DNA from: a bacterium
GTDB lineage: Bacteria; DRYD01
Assembly: GCA_030549815.1 (NCBI GenBank)
Contig: JAUQQQ010000004.1
Location: 20,038 to 84,037, forward strand
Reading direction: 5' to 3'
DNA length: 64,000 nucleotides
How positions within the stretch are numbered: position 1 is the first letter of the stretch; the number at the start of each line of letters is the position of its first letter. Positions 62,818 through 64,000 of this stretch are shown here, one piece after another. The notes below the pieces were generated by a model. That model searched no databases. It saw nothing but the letters and a program-made list of their open reading frames with translations, and was not told the origin of the DNA. Position numbers and translations under genes: made by a program.

Positions 62818-63785
62818 ATCTTTTCCTTTATTAATATGCTCTCAAATATTTTCAAAAATCTATCAAAATTATCATTATTTCTTAAATTAACTGAATTAAA
62901 GTAATTCAATCCTTCAGAATTAAGATTGTCATATAGATCTTCTACAACAGCGACAGGTAATCCTTTTGCCAATTCAGAGATAGAGAAAATAATCTCGTTA
63001 TCTATGTATTCACTAATTTCTCCTTCAAATTTATTACCAGATAACAAAGATAAAGCTAATCTTTCCAATTCAATATACTTTAATTCCATTTCATACCTTA
63101 AATAAAGCATTTCCTTTATTTTTCTTAGACTAATCCCAATTCTTTTATTCTTAACAAAACCATACCTATTTATTACCCACACAAAAGAATTAACTTCTGC
63201 TATATAGATATTAACCATTTTGGGATAAAAAATATAAAAAAACTCCCAGAAAGGTAAAACATAAAACTCCATTTTCCAATACCTAAAAACATCTTTTAAA
63301 AATTTCATCTGATTAATGAAATAGGGGGAATTGTTAGGTATAAAACTTATCCATCTGACTAATTTAGTTTGACGCAAAAAATTATAAAAATCGTCCAATT
63401 CAATAAAATAAGGAATAGAATATTTCTCGTAATCTTCCATTAAAGTTAAATTGTAGAACCTTTCTAAATCGTTTGAAAAAACTGAATTTAATATTTGCCA
63501 AAAATCTTTGTAATTCTGTATAATATTATTATCAATCAATCTTATAACAATGAAATCAAAGTGTTTATTATCTTTCCTATTTGAAATACTTAAAGGGTAA
63601 TCGTAAATTTTGTAAAGTTGCTTTAAAATTATATATTGAAGAAAAGAATAAGGTCCAAACGATGTAATTTTTCCATCCTTATTGATTGTGATATAAGAAG
63701 GTATAACAAAAACCTTTAATATCTTCTGATTCTCAACAAATACAAAAAACATATTTTGATTACCTATCTTCAAAAACAGCTCCAT
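62814..63785 (-). CDS. Unrecognised protein cotranscribed with holA
   Basis: The 323-residue protein has no signal peptide and no firm motif. Its start (FLKIGNQNMFFVFVENQKIL) and a later NIYIAEVNSFVWVINRYGFVKNK segment have the strand texture of actin-like ATPases such as PilM, but the nucleotide loops are not clear, so this is only a weak resemblance. It overlaps holA by four bases and begins 215 bases from the right edge. Confidence 0.55.
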   Translation of the reverse strand: MELFLKIGNQNMFFVFVENQKILKVFVIPSYITINKDGKITSFGPYSFLQYIILKQLYKIYDYPLSISNRKDNKHFDFIVIRLIDNNIIQNYKDFWQILNSVFSNDLERFYNLTLMEDYEKYSIPYFIELDDFYNFLRQTKLVRWISFIPNNSPYFINQMKFLKDVFRYWKMEFYVLPFWEFFYIFYPKMVNIYIAEVNSFVWVINRYGFVKNKRIGISLRKIKEMLYLRYEMELKYIELERLALSLLSGNKFEGEISEYIDNEIIFSISELAKGLPVAVVEDLYDNLNSEGLNYFNSVNLRNNDNFDRFLKIFESILIKEKI

Positions 63786-64000
63786 AACTTTACAACATTT
63801 TGTCTTCTCTTTATTAAAATTAAACCGATAAAATACTTTTACCTTCCTTCAACCAAGCACTTTTTACTTCTCCTCAAAAATAGAAAGCACAGTAAGTTTT
63901 CCCCATTCCTGTATGAAGAATTTCACAGAGATAGAATAACTACTTTATCTATCACTGCTACTTTCAAATTATTTTTAGACTCCGCTTTTACAAGATATTT
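63786..64000. other. Non-coding right edge
   Basis: The last 215 bases hold no open frame of useful length, no tRNA and no clear terminator. They are AT-rich and include a lone TTTACA at 63789. They probably contain the promoter of the gene starting at 63785 and perhaps the end of a gene beyond the window. Confidence 0.5.

Noticed and set aside
1..64000. CRISPR arrays, insertion sequences, rRNA genes or prophage
   Set aside because: No spaced identical repeats, transposase, integrase, phage structural or rRNA sequence was recognised on either strand.

Overview
The window is a dense, strongly AT-rich chromosomal segment (roughly 30% G+C by eye) with about 65 protein genes, three tRNA genes and short intergenic gaps. 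It looks like the housekeeping chromosome of an anaerobic, amino-acid-fermenting, diderm bacterium from a poorly sampled lineage. An LptD/OstA-like barrel protein, a periplasmic 5'-nucleotidase and type IV pilus parts point to an outer membrane. A SpoIID/LytB protein and a G5-3D protein are more usual in Firmicutes-like lineages. Kce and Kdd point to lysine fermentation. I cannot place the phylum from the sequence alone.

Layout. 1-4306: partial pilus-type gene, HD hydrolase, HIT protein, FolC, endonuclease IV family. 4309-21334 (minus): HAD phosphatase, antiporter, GAPDH, 5'-nucleotidase, glycosyltransferase, uridine kinase, 7Fe-type ferredoxin, G5-3D protein, Kce, transketolase, tRNA-Ala, flavodoxin-fold reductase, and a giant Met/Gly-rich protein with elastin-like pentapeptides. 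21514-24963 (plus): RidA, a pilin, DnaN, an MFS carrier. 24907-34554 (minus): LptD-like protein, tRNA-Trp, a tightly overlapping run (prmA-like, NTP-transferase, lepB, folD-like, spoIID, pilT), and an ECF sigma/anti-sigma set. 34683-39848: PfkA, three pilus proteins, rnpA, tsaD, folE. 40023-48122: a clostripain-family protease, an ALDH-like short protein, lysA, lysC and a Ser/Thr kinase. 48222-55925 (plus): Kdd, Hsp20, YidD, TPR and J-domain proteins, MiaA, a NurA-like protein, a PCMT-like protein, a GNAT protein. 55920-63785: Nudix, pseudokinase, EF-hand protein, zinc-ribbon proteins, tRNA-Gln, ATP-grasp ligase, HolA.

How the genes connect. GAPDH, PFK and transketolase cover central sugar metabolism. 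FolE, FolC and a FolD-like protein belong to folate metabolism. LysC/LysA (synthesis) and Kdd (degradation) diverge from one 99-bp gap, with a kinase translationally coupled to lysC.

The most unusual signal is regulatory. Six intergenic regions carry TT(T/A)ACA hexamers as direct repeats, with exact 11-bp spacing in five of them. This is the geometry of OmpR/PhoB-family (PhoP-box-like) operators. One precedes an acid-phosphatase-like gene. Four others precede genes for proteins with no recognisable Sec signal (clostripain-type protease, elastin-like/glycine-zipper protein, EF-hand protein, acidic repeat protein), and one precedes a pilus gene group. Other points of note are a possible H-type pseudoknot before the 5'-nucleotidase gene, three tRNA genes that each abut a following reading frame lacking a Shine-Dalgarno site, a zinc-ribbon gene with one in-frame stop, a predicted pseudokinase, and FolD-, PFK- and ALDH-like proteins with altered key positions.
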